Shown here in pieces: positions 6,964 through 15,586 of a stretch of DNA of 64,000 bases; position 1 is the stretch's first letter, and every line of letters begins with the position of its first letter. The notes beneath the pieces are model-generated. The model was not told the origin of the DNA. It saw only the letters and a list, made by a program, of their open reading frames with translations, and ran no database searches. Origin of the DNA: GCA-2862585 sp965277895 (GTDB taxonomy: Bacteria > Bacteroidota > Bacteroidia > Flavobacteriales > UBA7312); the NCBI GenBank assembly GCA_965277895.1, contig CBDIDR010000001.1:124001-188000 (forward strand), read 5' to 3'. The position numbers were made by a program, and so were the translations under genes.

Positions 6964-9315
6964 ATGACCCTTATTAAGTTTGTATTTACCCTATTATTTC
7001 TAAACTGTTGTCAGCTGTACGCACAAGTTTATTATGGGTCAATTCAGGATAAATCTAATTCTGAACCTCTAATAGGCGTTAACATATTATTAGATGGCAA
7101 AGGAGTTACCACTTCAGATTTTGACGGTAACTTTAGTCTTACAGTTTCAGAACAAAAACATACCATTACATTTAGCTATATAGGTTTTAAAGATGAAGTT
7201 AGAAATATTCAACTTAAAAATGGAGAGTCAAAGCAAGAAACTATTAAGATGGCAGACAATGCTAAGCTCATTGAAACGGTTGTTGTTTCAGCAGGTAAAT
7301 TTGAGCAACGTATTGAAGAAACTACTGTTTCTGTTGAAGTGATTAAACCCACTTTTATTTCGAATAAAAATACGACTAATATTCAAACGGCTATCGACCA
7401 AGTGCCAGGGGTTAACATTACAGACGGACAAGCCAATATTAGAGGAGGAAGCGGCTGGAGTTATGGTGCAGGTACTAGGGTACAAGTTTTAGTTGATGAT
7501 ATGCCATTAATTTCAGGAGATGCTGGACAGGCTCAATGGAGCTTAATCTCAACTGAAAACATAAATCAAGTAGAGATTATTAAAGGAGCATCTTCAGCTC
7601 TTTATGGTTCTTCAGCTTTAAATGGTGTAATAAATATTCGAACGGCGTACCCCACTGATGAGCCAGAAACAAAAGTAAATTTTCATACAGGCTACTATGA
7701 CGATGCTCGTCGTGAAAGTCTAAACTGGTGGGGAGAAAATAAAAGAAGCATTTTTGGTGTAGACTTCTTGCATAAAGAGAAAATTGGCAATCTTGATTTG
7801 GTATTGGGCGGTTTCCTTTTGGAGGATGAAGGCTACCGATATGGTGAAGAAACTAGTAGAAAACGTTTTAATTTTAATACGCGTTATAAAGACCAAAAAA
7901 TAGAAGGCCTATCCTATGGTGTTAACGCTAATTTCCTATTCAACGAAACAGCTTCAGCACTTATATGGCAAAGTTATGATGAAGCCTACATTCCATTAGA
8001 CAGTTCCGTAACAAAAACCAGTGGAGATGTTTACAACGTTGACCCTTTCCTTACCTATGTAAATCCTAATAATGGTGACAAACACAATCTAAGGACAAGG
8101 TACATGAGGGTTATTAATGATAACGACACCAAAGATGATCCCAATGGTCAGGACAATGAGTCCAAAACCTATTATACAGAATACCAATATCAAAAAAGTA
8201 TAGAGTCAATAAGGTTAAATTGGACAAGCGGATTACTGAACGAATACGTTGATGCTGAAGCCGAATTGTTCAATGGGAAAAACTTCAAATTAAACCATGC
8301 CATTTTTACTCAGTTTGATAAAAAATTTGGTAAAAGAATCAATTTATCGCTGGGTGCTAGGTACGAGCAATTCAAATTAGAAACTAGTGAACTGTATTTG
8401 ATTGATGGCGACTCCATTAATTCATTTAAAGCTGCTAAACCTGTTTTTAGAGCAGGTGTTAATTACCAAATTGGAAAAGGTACTTTTTTAAGGTCTTCCA
8501 TAGGACAAGGATATAGATTTCCAAGCATTGCAGAACTATTTATTGAAACCGAAGTTTCTGGCGGAATATACGTTTATCAAAATCCTGAACTAAAACCTGA
8601 GGAAGGCTGGAGCTCAGAAATAGCCATAAAGCAAGGCTTTCAATTTAGAGAATGGCAAGGGTATGTAGATATCGCGGCTTTTATCATGGAATATGATAAT
8701 ATGATGGAATTTAGTTTTGGACAGTGGCAAGAGGTTTCTGATGATGACCTTGGAATTGGTTTTAAATCCATAAATATTGGTGACACAAAAATCTCTGGGA
8801 TGGAATTTTCAACTGCTGCCAGCGGCAAAATAAACAACACAGAAATTAACTTAATAGGTGGTTATACCTACATAAACGCTATTCCCAAAAATCCTGATGC
8901 AACATATGCCGAAGATATTTACGGACTAGAACTAAACTATTACAACACCAGCTCGCTAGATTCTAACACGCTATTTTTAAAATACAGACACAAACACATC
9001 GCTAAATTAGATGTTGAATTTAAGAAAGATAAACTATCTTTTGGAACCAGTTTCAGGTACAATAGTTTTATGCAAAATGTGGACTATATATTTGTATCCC
9101 CAGTTTTTGAAACTATAGTACCAGGAATACCAGAATCAAGAGAAAAATTAAAAGATGGTGATTTCATTGTTGACGCTAGACTAATTTATCAGCTATCAAA
9201 CGAGCTATCTTTATCATTAATAGCTAATAATCTTCTTAATAGAGAATATCAAAGTAGACCATCAAACATGATGCCCCCTCGTTCCTATTCAGTAAAATTC
9301 AGTTTTGACATATGA
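6964..9315 (+). CDS. TonB-dependent outer-membrane receptor
   Basis: The 783-residue protein begins with a signal peptide (about residues 1-20). A carboxypeptidase-regulatory-like beta domain follows (about 22-105, with PLIGVNILLDGKGVTTSDFDG), then a plug domain (about 115-230, with VPGVNITDGQANIRGG and IEIIKG/GSSALNGVINI-type motifs) and a C-terminal beta-barrel ending in an aromatic-rich strand. It should import a large substrate using TonB-ExbBD energy; the substrate cannot be told from sequence. The stop codon overlaps the kdsB start (ATGA), so the two are translationally coupled. Confidence 0.92.
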   Translation: MTLIKFVFTLLFLNCCQLYAQVYYGSIQDKSNSEPLIGVNILLDGKGVTTSDFDGNFSLTVSEQKHTITFSYIGFKDEVRNIQLKNGESKQETIKMADNAKLIETVVVSAGKFEQRIEETTVSVEVIKPTFISNKNTTNIQTAIDQVPGVNITDGQANIRGGSGWSYGAGTRVQVLVDDMPLISGDAGQAQWSLISTENINQVEIIKGASSALYGSSALNGVINIRTAYPTDEPETKVNFHTGYYDDARRESLNWWGENKRSIFGVDFLHKEKIGNLDLVLGGFLLEDEGYRYGEETSRKRFNFNTRYKDQKIEGLSYGVNANFLFNETASALIWQSYDEAYIPLDSSVTKTSGDVYNVDPFLTYVNPNNGDKHNLRTRYMRVINDNDTKDDPNGQDNESKTYYTEYQYQKSIESIRLNWTSGLLNEYVDAEAELFNGKNFKLNHAIFTQFDKKFGKRINLSLGARYEQFKLETSELYLIDGDSINSFKAAKPVFRAGVNYQIGKGTFLRSSIGQGYRFPSIAELFIETEVSGGIYVYQNPELKPEEGWSSEIAIKQGFQFREWQGYVDIAAFIMEYDNMMEFSFGQWQEVSDDDLGIGFKSINIGDTKISGMEFSTAASGKINNTEINLIGGYTYINAIPKNPDATYAEDIYGLELNYYNTSSLDSNTLFLKYRHKHIAKLDVEFKKDKLSFGTSFRYNSFMQNVDYIFVSPVFETIVPGIPESREKLKDGDFIVDARLIYQLSNELSLSLIANNLLNREYQSRPSNMMPPRSYSVKFSFDI

Positions 9316-10022
9316 GAACGCTCGGTGTAATACCTGCCAGATATCAGTCTAGTCGATTTCCAGGAAAACCCCTTGCCGATATACTTGGTAAAAGTATGAT
9401 TCAACGCGTTTATGAACAGGCTAAAAAATCTAAGTTAGATGATGTTATTGTAGCTACTGATGACGAACGAATTGCAGAAGAAGTCAAGTCGTTTAACGGA
9501 GAAGTCCGTATGACCTCGGGCCAACACCTCAGCGGCACCGACAGGTGTATGGAAGTCGGTGAAAGTGTTTCAAAAGAGTTTGACATTATCGTTAATATAC
9601 AGGGCGACGAACCTTTCATTGAAGCGGAACAAATCAACCAATTGATTGATGCTTTCGAAAGTCCTGACACTCAAATTGCTACCCTGGCACAACTCATTGA
9701 ACAAACAGAAGATTTACAAAACTACAATAAGCCAAAAGTATTTTTTGATAAAAATGAAATGGCAATATCATTTGATAGGGTTGTCAATAGCCCATTCAAA
9801 GCGAACACGTTTTATAAACACATTGGACTGTATGCTTTTCGTCCTGAAATATTGAAGGAAATATCACAACTCAAGCCCTCAGCAAAAGAATTAGAGCTAA
9901 AATTGGAGCAATGGCGATGGCTAGAAAACGACTATAATATCAAGGTTAAAATAACGCCTTACGACACCTATTCAGTAGACACTAAAGATGATTTGAAAAA
10001 AATTATTGAAAGATTTGGGTAG
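9312..10022 (+). CDS. kdsB: 3-deoxy-manno-octulosonate cytidylyltransferase
   Basis: The 236-residue enzyme activates Kdo to CMP-Kdo for the inner core of lipopolysaccharide. The N-terminal nucleotide-binding segment GVIPARYQSSRFPGKPLADI, VATDDERI and the metal-site NIQGDEPF are all present, and the length is normal. It overlaps the receptor stop codon by 4 bp, an unusual coupling for an LPS core gene. A 30-bp gap separates it from the HU/SPOR gene. Confidence 0.95.
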   Translation: MRTLGVIPARYQSSRFPGKPLADILGKSMIQRVYEQAKKSKLDDVIVATDDERIAEEVKSFNGEVRMTSGQHLSGTDRCMEVGESVSKEFDIIVNIQGDEPFIEAEQINQLIDAFESPDTQIATLAQLIEQTEDLQNYNKPKVFFDKNEMAISFDRVVNSPFKANTFYKHIGLYAFRPEILKEISQLKPSAKELELKLEQWRWLENDYNIKVKITPYDTYSVDTKDDLKKIIERFG

Positions 10023-10052
10023 GCTTATCGAAAATAATATTTTAGCAAAACG

Positions 10053-11042
10053 ATGAGAACAAACATTAACAAGCATATATCCGATTTACTTTGCGAACAT
10101 AATTGCGTGATTATTCCAGATTTTGGTGGCTTTGTAGCGAACTACGAATCCGCTTTTATCGATAGTAGAACTAATCATATGTTTGCTCCAAAGAAGTCTA
10201 TTGTTTTCAATAGGAGTCTTAAAAATAACGACGGATTACTTGTCAATGAAATTGCAGTTGGTGAAGGACTTACCTTCAAACAAGCGAAAAAAGAACTGGA
10301 CAAATACGTTCTCAATTTAAACGAATCTTTATCACTACACAAAAAAGTATTCATTGATGAAGTCGGTACACTGTTGCTAACTTCTGACGATAAAGTGTTA
10401 TTTGTTCAATCAAACTCAAGAAACCACTTGCTTGATAGTTATGGCTTTACCACTATTCAGTACCCAACCATTCAGCGAACTTCTGTTCAAGAACGTTTTG
10501 AAGAAAAAATCAAGCATATTGATAAAGCTCATTTGCCTAGCAACAAAAAGCCTTGGCTTAAAGCAGCGGCAGTACTCATTCCACTTCTTATGGTAAGTGC
10601 TTTGGGAATTTCTAACAAAGACAAGATACATTCTGTCTATGCTAATCTTTCCCCATTTGGGTCTTCAAGTTCAACTGTTGTAGAAGCAGTAGAAACTGCA
10701 ACTACTCATTTATCTTCATTTGACGTAGAAAGTCCGACCAACAATATTGAAGAGGCTGTATTATCTTTTTATGAAGCAAAGAATAATATGACCACTGTTG
10801 TTGAAAATGAAGTGCCAAAACACTTTATTATTGCAGGGGCTTTTTCATCTGAAAGAAACGCCAAAAAAATGATTTCTAAACTTCAGAAATCAAACTTTAC
10901 AAGTTCAAAAATTGTAGGCAAAAGTAAATCGGGACTTTATAGAGTCTCTTATGATGGCTTCGTAAATTCATCCGATGCTATTATGGCTTTACGCGAAATC
11001 AAGAAGACCAATCCAAGTGCTTGGCTTCTATCAACACACTAA
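10053..11042 (+). CDS. HU-CCDC81 and SPOR domain membrane protein
   Basis: The 329-residue protein has an N-terminal part (about 1-140) resembling the paired HU-like domains of bacterial HU-CCDC81/SPOR proteins: NKHISDLLCEHNCVIIPDFGG and GLTFKQAKKELDKYV. One membrane segment follows (about 168-187, KAAAVLIPLLMVSALGI), then a SPOR domain at about 252-329 (HFIIAGAFSSERNAKKMISK). SPOR domains bind denuded septal peptidoglycan, so a division-site role is likely. The HU-like part would face the cytoplasm; whether it binds DNA is unknown. Confidence 0.8.
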   Translation: MRTNINKHISDLLCEHNCVIIPDFGGFVANYESAFIDSRTNHMFAPKKSIVFNRSLKNNDGLLVNEIAVGEGLTFKQAKKELDKYVLNLNESLSLHKKVFIDEVGTLLLTSDDKVLFVQSNSRNHLLDSYGFTTIQYPTIQRTSVQERFEEKIKHIDKAHLPSNKKPWLKAAAVLIPLLMVSALGISNKDKIHSVYANLSPFGSSSSTVVEAVETATTHLSSFDVESPTNNIEEAVLSFYEAKNNMTTVVENEVPKHFIIAGAFSSERNAKKMISKLQKSNFTSSKIVGKSKSGLYRVSYDGFVNSSDAIMALREIKKTNPSAWLLSTH

Positions 11043-11045
11043 ACA

Positions 11046-11555
11046 ATGTCTTCTAAAAAACCTTTACAAAGTTTAGCCACTCTTACGGAGATGGTTCTAC
11101 CAAACGATACAAATAATTTAGATAATTTAATGGGAGGGCGACTTCTCCATTGGATGGATATAGCAGCTGCTATTTCTGCACATCGCCACTGTGGAAGAAT
11201 CGTAGTTACTGCCTCAGTAAACAACGTCTCTTTTGAAAAGCCAATACCGAGAGGAAGCATTGTAACTTTGGAAGCTAAAGTCTCTAGAGCTTTCAAATCT
11301 TCTATGGAAGTATTTGTAGATGTATGGATGGAAAATCAAGCCACCAAAGGGCGTCAAAAGTGTAATGAAGCCATTTATACTTTTGTAGCCGTTGACCAAT
11401 TAGGAAACCCCATTGCAGTACCTTCAATTACTCCAGAATCTGATTTGGAAAAAGAACGTTTTGAAGGTGCATTACGCAGGCGACAATTAAGTCTTATTTT
11501 ATCAGGAAGAATGAAGCCAGAAGATGCTTCTGAGCTGAAAGCCTTATTTACTTAA
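11046..11555 (+). CDS. Acyl-CoA thioesterase, hotdog fold
   Basis: The 169-residue protein belongs to the YciA/BFIT-like acyl-CoA thioesterase group. The motif NLMGGRLLHWMDIAAAISAHRH (residues about 28-48) holds the conserved Gly and the Asp of the hotdog active site. VSFEKPIPRGSIVTLEAKV is the following beta-sheet signature. It should hydrolyse acyl-CoA to free acid and CoA; chain-length preference is unknown. It begins 3 bp after the HU/SPOR gene and overlaps the converging glycosyltransferase gene by 8 bp. Confidence 0.87.
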   Translation: MSSKKPLQSLATLTEMVLPNDTNNLDNLMGGRLLHWMDIAAAISAHRHCGRIVVTASVNNVSFEKPIPRGSIVTLEAKVSRAFKSSMEVFVDVWMENQATKGRQKCNEAIYTFVAVDQLGNPIAVPSITPESDLEKERFEGALRRRQLSLILSGRMKPEDASELKALFT

Positions 11556-12489
11556 TAGGTGATAAATCTATTTCCGTCATGCATCTAAAATGTCCTCTTG
11601 GGCATTTGGCATAACCAATTTTTGAGCAAGGGCGACAGCCTAATTCTTTATTTTCTACGATTACTGATTCTGGGTCTGGCAGATAAGGCACCATGCCAAA
11701 AGGTGGAGCCGTATTGCCCCAAACAGAATATATCTTTTTCTTTAATGCTGCTGAAATATGCATCATGCCTGTATCGTGCGACACCACAAACTCTGCCCCT
11801 TTTACTAATAAAGCAGATTGGGTAAGCGACAATTCACCACAAGCATTCAAGCCATTTTGTGTTTGGCTTATTATTTCTCGTCCACGCTCAGCATCTTCAG
11901 GACCACCCACCAGTACAAACTTTCGGTTGAGCTGCTTACACAACTCAATCAGTTTGAAGGTTGGTAATATTTTGGTGGAATGTTGCCCACCAATAACTAC
12001 TGCAACGAAAGGCTCTTTTAACTGAAAGGCATTTGGCAAAGATTCTGTCTCAGGAATAAAAAAATCTAAGCCCTGCATATCGTTTTTTACGCCCAAAGGC
12101 TCCACGGTGGCAATGTTTCTTTCAACCATGTGAATGGGCGGCATGAGGTTAATCTTAAAAGTCGTCAGTAAAAACTTTCTTATGTTCAATTTATTAACGC
12201 TTTTGGAAGGAAGTTTTAAGGCACGTTTTATTTTTAGGCTACGTAAGTTGTGGTGCAAATCCACTACAAAATCATAGCCTTCAGTCTGCAAAGGCTCTAC
12301 TCCATCTTCATAATGGTGAATGGTGTCAATGTATGGATTGTGTGATAGCCATTTTGCAAATGTCTTTTTTGTAAGGAAGTGAACCTCAGCATTAAGCTGC
12401 TTTTTAAGTACTCTAACCACAGGAGATGTCAATACAATATCGCCAATAGAACTCAGGCGAATTACTAATATTTTCATTGGTGTAGACAT
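11548..12489 (-). CDS. Glycosyltransferase family 9 (heptosyltransferase-like)
   Basis: The 313-residue protein resembles ADP-heptose:LPS heptosyltransferases. It has the N-terminal KILVIRLSSIGDIVLTSPVV and the donor-site region EFVVSHDTGMMHISAALKKK near residue 240, followed by VWGNTAPPFGM. It probably adds a sugar to the LPS core; the exact donor is not certain. Two starts are possible, ATG 12489 and ATG 12477. A TAGCTTTG box ends exactly 4 nt before ATG 12489, as at several other genes here, which favours the longer form. The homology-based start would be 12477. Confidence 0.88.
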   Translation of the reverse strand: MSTPMKILVIRLSSIGDIVLTSPVVRVLKKQLNAEVHFLTKKTFAKWLSHNPYIDTIHHYEDGVEPLQTEGYDFVVDLHHNLRSLKIKRALKLPSKSVNKLNIRKFLLTTFKINLMPPIHMVERNIATVEPLGVKNDMQGLDFFIPETESLPNAFQLKEPFVAVVIGGQHSTKILPTFKLIELCKQLNRKFVLVGGPEDAERGREIISQTQNGLNACGELSLTQSALLVKGAEFVVSHDTGMMHISAALKKKIYSVWGNTAPPFGMVPYLPDPESVIVENKELGCRPCSKIGYAKCPRGHFRCMTEIDLSPIK

Positions 12490-12493
12490 CGTT

Positions 12494-12501
12494 CAAAGCT
12501 A
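12494..12501 (-). promoter_or_regulatory. -7 box 4 nt before the GT9 start
   Basis: TAGCTTTG on the minus strand is followed by four bases and the ATG at 12489. It lies 12 bp from the oppositely directed tatD box. Confidence 0.5.
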
Positions 12502-12513
12502 AATAAATTATCC

Positions 12514-12521
12514 TAATTTTG
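12514..12521 (+). promoter_or_regulatory. -7 box 5 nt before tatD
   Basis: TAATTTTG is followed by five bases and the tatD ATG at 12527, implying a very short or absent 5' leader. Confidence 0.5.
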
Positions 12522-12526
12522 CCCCT

Positions 12527-13294
12527 ATGAATCTGATTGATACGCATACCCATTTGTTTAGCAGCCAATTTGATGACGACAGGCATCAGGTTGTTCAAAA
12601 TGCCATTGACAAAGGCGTGAGCAAAATGTTGCTCCCCAACATCAGTAGCGAAACTATTGATGCTATGCATAAACTATGTACGGATTTTCCTTCACATTGC
12701 TTTCCTATGATGGGTCTTCACCCTTGTGATATAAAGGAAAACTATTTGGAGGAATTGGAAATCATTAAGTCTCATTTGGACAAAGGAAAGTATGTAGCGG
12801 TGGGCGAAATAGGCATCGATTTGTATTGGGACAAAAGCACTTTGGACATTCAAAAAGAGGCGTTTCGTCAACAACTCATGTGGGGAAAGGAATACAATTT
12901 GCCAGTAGCCATTCACATCCGAGAAAGTTTTGATGAGGTATTTGAAGTTATTGAAGAGGTGAATGACGATAGGCTAAGAGGCGTTTTTCACTGCTTTACT
13001 GGTACTGTGGAACAAGGCAGAAAAGCCATAGAGCTAGGCTTTATGCTGGGTGTTGGAGGAGTTGCTACATTCAAAAATAGCGGATTGGACAAGACCCTAA
13101 AAGAGCTTTCTTTAGAACATCTCATTTTGGAAACCGACAGCCCCTACCTCGCTCCTACACCACATAGAGGCAAGCGTAATGAAAGTTCATTTTTACCTTT
13201 AATGGCACAAAAACTAGCGGATATTTACGAGATTGATATAGAAGACATTGCCAAACAGACGACTCACAATGCTAATACATTATTTAAATTATGA
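12527..13294 (+). CDS. tatD: TatD family metal-dependent hydrolase (DNase)
   Basis: The 255-residue TIM-barrel hydrolase has the metal ligands of the family: LIDTHTHLF near the N-terminus, AVGEIGIDLYWD near residue 90, PVAIHIRESFDE, HCFTG, and LETDSPYLAPTPHRGKRNE near the C-terminus. TatD proteins are Mg-dependent 3'-5' DNases; the physiological substrate here is not known. Its stop overlaps the ansA start by 4 bp, so the pair is cotranscribed. Confidence 0.92.
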   Translation: MNLIDTHTHLFSSQFDDDRHQVVQNAIDKGVSKMLLPNISSETIDAMHKLCTDFPSHCFPMMGLHPCDIKENYLEELEIIKSHLDKGKYVAVGEIGIDLYWDKSTLDIQKEAFRQQLMWGKEYNLPVAIHIRESFDEVFEVIEEVNDDRLRGVFHCFTGTVEQGRKAIELGFMLGVGGVATFKNSGLDKTLKELSLEHLILETDSPYLAPTPHRGKRNESSFLPLMAQKLADIYEIDIEDIAKQTTHNANTLFKL

Positions 13295-14295
13295 CACATT
13301 TAAAATCTGTACTACTTATATATACTGGCGGAACAATTGGGATGTACAAGTCTGGCGATGGCGGACTCAAAGCCTTTGATTTAGAAAAACTTAAAAGTCA
13401 AATTCCTGAACTCAATAGCTTTGATATCAACATACATACCACTAGCATTGACACCCCTATTGACTCCTCAAACATGAGCCAAGAAGTATGGGCTCAATTG
13501 GCTAAAATTATACAAACAGAATACACTTCATACGATGGTTTTGTAATTCTTCATGGTTCTGATACTATGGCGTATACCGCCTCAATACTTAGCTTTATGC
13601 TAGAAAACCTGCAAAAACCTGTGGTGCTAACAGGAGCACAACTGCCCATAGGTGTAAGACGAACGGATGCCAAAGAAAATATTATCTCATCCATTGAAAT
13701 TGCAGCAGAAGGAAAAGTGCCTGAAGTTTGCGTTTACTTTGAATACCGACTACTAAGGGGGAATAGAAGTGTTAAAATAAATGCCGAACACTTTGAAGCT
13801 TTCAAAAGCCCCAACTTCATACCTCTTGCCGAGGCTGGTTTACAAATAAAATACAACCCTATTAGCTACGACCATACCGATAAGGAGTTTACAGTGCATA
13901 CCTCACTATCCAATGACGTTATGGTGTTAAAATTGTTCCCTAATATGAGTAAGGATTTTATTGAAAGCACATTACGATTGCCTTACAAAGCCATTGTGCT
14001 TGAAACTTTTGGCTCAGGAAATGCCACTACTTCAGACTGGTTTATTAACGCCTTGAAAGAAGCCATAGAAGACGGCAAAATTATTTTGAATGTCAGTCAA
14101 TGTTTGTCAGGAAGTGTTAGCCAAGGGCTTTACGAAACCAGCTCAAAACTAGAAGAGCTTGGCGTAGTTAGTGGCAAGGACATGACTACGGAAGCAGCAC
14201 TAACCAAACTCATGTACTTAATTGGCGAAGGTTATTCAGATGAAAAAATTAAGGAGCTTTTGCAAATTTCATTGAGAGGGGAACTGACCAATTAA
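13291..14295 (+). CDS. ansA: Type I L-asparaginase
   Basis: The 334-residue enzyme hydrolyses asparagine to aspartate and ammonia. Both catalytic-threonine motifs are present: LIYTGGTIGMYKS at the N-terminus and FVILHGSDTMAYTASILSFM near residue 90. LTGAQLPIGVRRTDAKEN follows. There is no signal peptide, consistent with the cytoplasmic type I enzyme. It is translationally coupled to tatD (ATGA overlap). Confidence 0.93.
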   Translation: MTHLKSVLLIYTGGTIGMYKSGDGGLKAFDLEKLKSQIPELNSFDINIHTTSIDTPIDSSNMSQEVWAQLAKIIQTEYTSYDGFVILHGSDTMAYTASILSFMLENLQKPVVLTGAQLPIGVRRTDAKENIISSIEIAAEGKVPEVCVYFEYRLLRGNRSVKINAEHFEAFKSPNFIPLAEAGLQIKYNPISYDHTDKEFTVHTSLSNDVMVLKLFPNMSKDFIESTLRLPYKAIVLETFGSGNATTSDWFINALKEAIEDGKIILNVSQCLSGSVSQGLYETSSKLEELGVVSGKDMTTEAALTKLMYLIGEGYSDEKIKELLQISLRGELTN

Positions 14296-14325
14296 ATTTC
14301 ATTTAGTAGATTTACCAACCTTATT

Positions 14326-14410
14326 GGAAAGGTGGCCGAGTGGCTTAAGGCGCACGCTTGGAAAGCGTGTATACAGCAATGTATCGGGGGTTCGAATCCC
14401 TTCCTTTCCG
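14326..14410 (+). tRNA. tRNA-Ser (GGA anticodon)
   Basis: The 85-nt sequence folds as a type II tRNA. The acceptor stem ggaaagg/cctttcc has discriminator G. The anticodon stem cacgc/gcgtg carries loop ttGGAaa, with the anticodon at 14360-14362. The variable arm atac/gtat is long, and the T-arm contains ggttcgaatcc. The terminal CCA is not encoded. A hairpin terminator follows. Its last 16 bases plus three downstream bases are repeated at 14551-14569. Confidence 0.95.
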
Positions 14411-14413
14411 CAA
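14395..14413 (+). repeat. Copy 1 of 19-bp direct repeat (tRNA-Ser 3' end)
   Basis: aatcccttcctttccgcaa spans the 3' strand of the T-stem and the acceptor stem of tRNA-Ser. It is identical to 14551-14569. tRNA 3' ends are standard integrase attachment sites, so this may be one half of an att pair. Confidence 0.75.
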
Positions 14414-14417
14414 TAGA

Positions 14418-14445
14418 CAAAAGCACCCCAAAGGGTGTTTTTTCT
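14418..14445 (+). terminator. Terminator of tRNA-Ser
   Basis: The stem aaagcaccc/gggtgtttt with a short caaa-type loop ends in a T-run and starts 8 bp past the tRNA. Confidence 0.8.
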
Positions 14446-14550
14446 ATTTAAAGACCTTGGGTAAACTTGTTTTGCCAAAAGGGATTTAAGAGAAAAAAGA
14501 AGCGAAGCGATTTTGTCGTATTGCAACTCCCCTTTCTGGGATCATAAAAT
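14446..14550. other. Spacer between the two tRNA-Ser 3'-end copies
   Basis: This stretch of about 100 bp holds no convincing gene. It contains the inverted repeat gggat/atccc (14538-14556), which reads into the second repeat copy like a distorted T-arm. It could be what remains after excision of an element, or a decayed second tRNA-like gene. Confidence 0.4.
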
Positions 14551-14569
14551 AATCCCTTCCTTTCCGCAA
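14551..14569 (+). repeat. Copy 2 of 19-bp direct repeat (displaced tRNA-Ser 3' end)
   Basis: It is an exact second copy of aatcccttcctttccgcaa, 156 bp downstream of the first and without an upstream tRNA body. It also has its own terminator immediately after it. This resembles an attR-type scar. Confidence 0.75.
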
Positions 14570-14607
14570 AAACAGAAATTACTCTTTGGAGTGATTTCTG
14601 TTTTTTT
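14568..14607 (+). terminator. Terminator after the displaced tRNA 3' end
   Basis: A 14-bp stem (aacagaaattactc with gagtgatttctgtt, one G-U pair) and a tttg loop are followed by seven T. From here to the exbB start at 14768 I see only the exbB -7 box. Confidence 0.85.
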
Positions 14608-14719
14608 GTTTAGGGATGAGAACCCATGTTCAAGATTTATTACTGTCAAGACAATAAAGACTCTTTGGAAACGTAATATTAGAGAAAAAATTGACTAGCA
14701 GTATTTTAAATTATTTATG

Positions 14720-14727
14720 TAGATTTG
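14720..14727 (+). promoter_or_regulatory. -7 box upstream of the exbB operon
   Basis: TAGATTTG fits TAnnTTTG, 40 bp before the exbB ATG. A TTG at 14691-14693 is 26 nt upstream, slightly longer than the usual spacing. Confidence 0.45.
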
Positions 14728-14767
14728 CGATACTTAAAATTTTAAATCAAATTAAAACAATATCAAA

Positions 14768-15583
14768 ATGAAAAATCTCTTAGCACTTTTTATGCTGACT
14801 ATTTCCCTTTCAATAGGCACAAGTCAGGTTTCATATGCTATTACCCAAGATGAAGTTGACACAACTGCCCAAGTTGAAGAAACACAAACTGTTGAAGAAG
14901 AAGTTGTAGAAACAACAACGGAAAAAGCTAGCGCTGAAGTTGCTGAAAACCCTTCTTTTCACCAAGTTATCAAACAAAAATTTATTGAAGGTGGCCCATC
15001 ATTTATGGGTATCGTTCTGTTGTGTCTTATCTTAGGATTAGCACTATGTATTGAGCGTATCATCTACCTAAACAAAGCGACTACTAACGCTGACGAATTA
15101 CTAAACGACATTGAAGGTGCATTATCTTCAGGAAACGTTGAAGGTGCTAAAGAGGTGTGCAGAAACACTGCTGGTCCTGTAGCGAGTATCTTCTACCAAG
15201 GTTTAGACCGTTCAGGTGAAGGTATTGATGTTGTTGAAAAATCAGTAGTAGCATACGGAAGTGTACAAATGGGATTATTAGAAAGAGGTCTTTCTTGGAT
15301 TTCATTATTCATTGCCCTAGCACCTATGCTTGGTTTCATGGGTACTGTAATTGGTATGATTGGTGCCTTTGATGCTATTGAAGCAGCAGGTGATATCTCT
15401 CCATCTTTAGTTGCTGGAGGTATTAAAGTAGCACTTTTAACAACGGTATTCGGTCTTATCGTAGCGATGATACTTCAAATCTTTTACAACTACATCGTTG
15501 CTAAAATTGACAGTATCGTAAACACTATGGAAGATGCATCTATTTCTTTCGTAGACATTTTAGTAAAAAATAAAATCAAATAA
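14768..15583 (+). CDS. exbB: MotA/TolQ/ExbB proton channel protein with signal-like N-terminus
   Basis: The 271-residue protein has an N-terminal hydrophobic signal-like segment (about 1-24), an acidic Thr/Glu/Val-rich linker (about 25-65), a first membrane helix (about 78-98) and the MotA/TolQ/ExbB domain (about 110-265). The domain includes GLSWISLFIALAPMLGFMGTVIGMIGAF and a final long membrane helix. ExbB forms the pentameric proton channel that powers TonB. The signal-bearing N-terminus is common in Bacteroidota homologues. It opens a tight four-gene operon. Confidence 0.92.
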   Translation: MKNLLALFMLTISLSIGTSQVSYAITQDEVDTTAQVEETQTVEEEVVETTTEKASAEVAENPSFHQVIKQKFIEGGPSFMGIVLLCLILGLALCIERIIYLNKATTNADELLNDIEGALSSGNVEGAKEVCRNTAGPVASIFYQGLDRSGEGIDVVEKSVVAYGSVQMGLLERGLSWISLFIALAPMLGFMGTVIGMIGAFDAIEAAGDISPSLVAGGIKVALLTTVFGLIVAMILQIFYNYIVAKIDSIVNTMEDASISFVDILVKNKIK

Positions 15584-15586
15584 AGC

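Noticed and set aside
14395..14569. CRISPR-like direct repeats
   Set aside because: There are only two copies of a tRNA-derived 19-mer, with no regular spacing and no cas genes.
14513..14698. A 61-codon plus-strand ORF across the tRNA 3'-end duplication
   Set aside because: It consists of the att-like repeat, a terminator hairpin read as codons and AT-rich spacer; there is no protein-like pattern.
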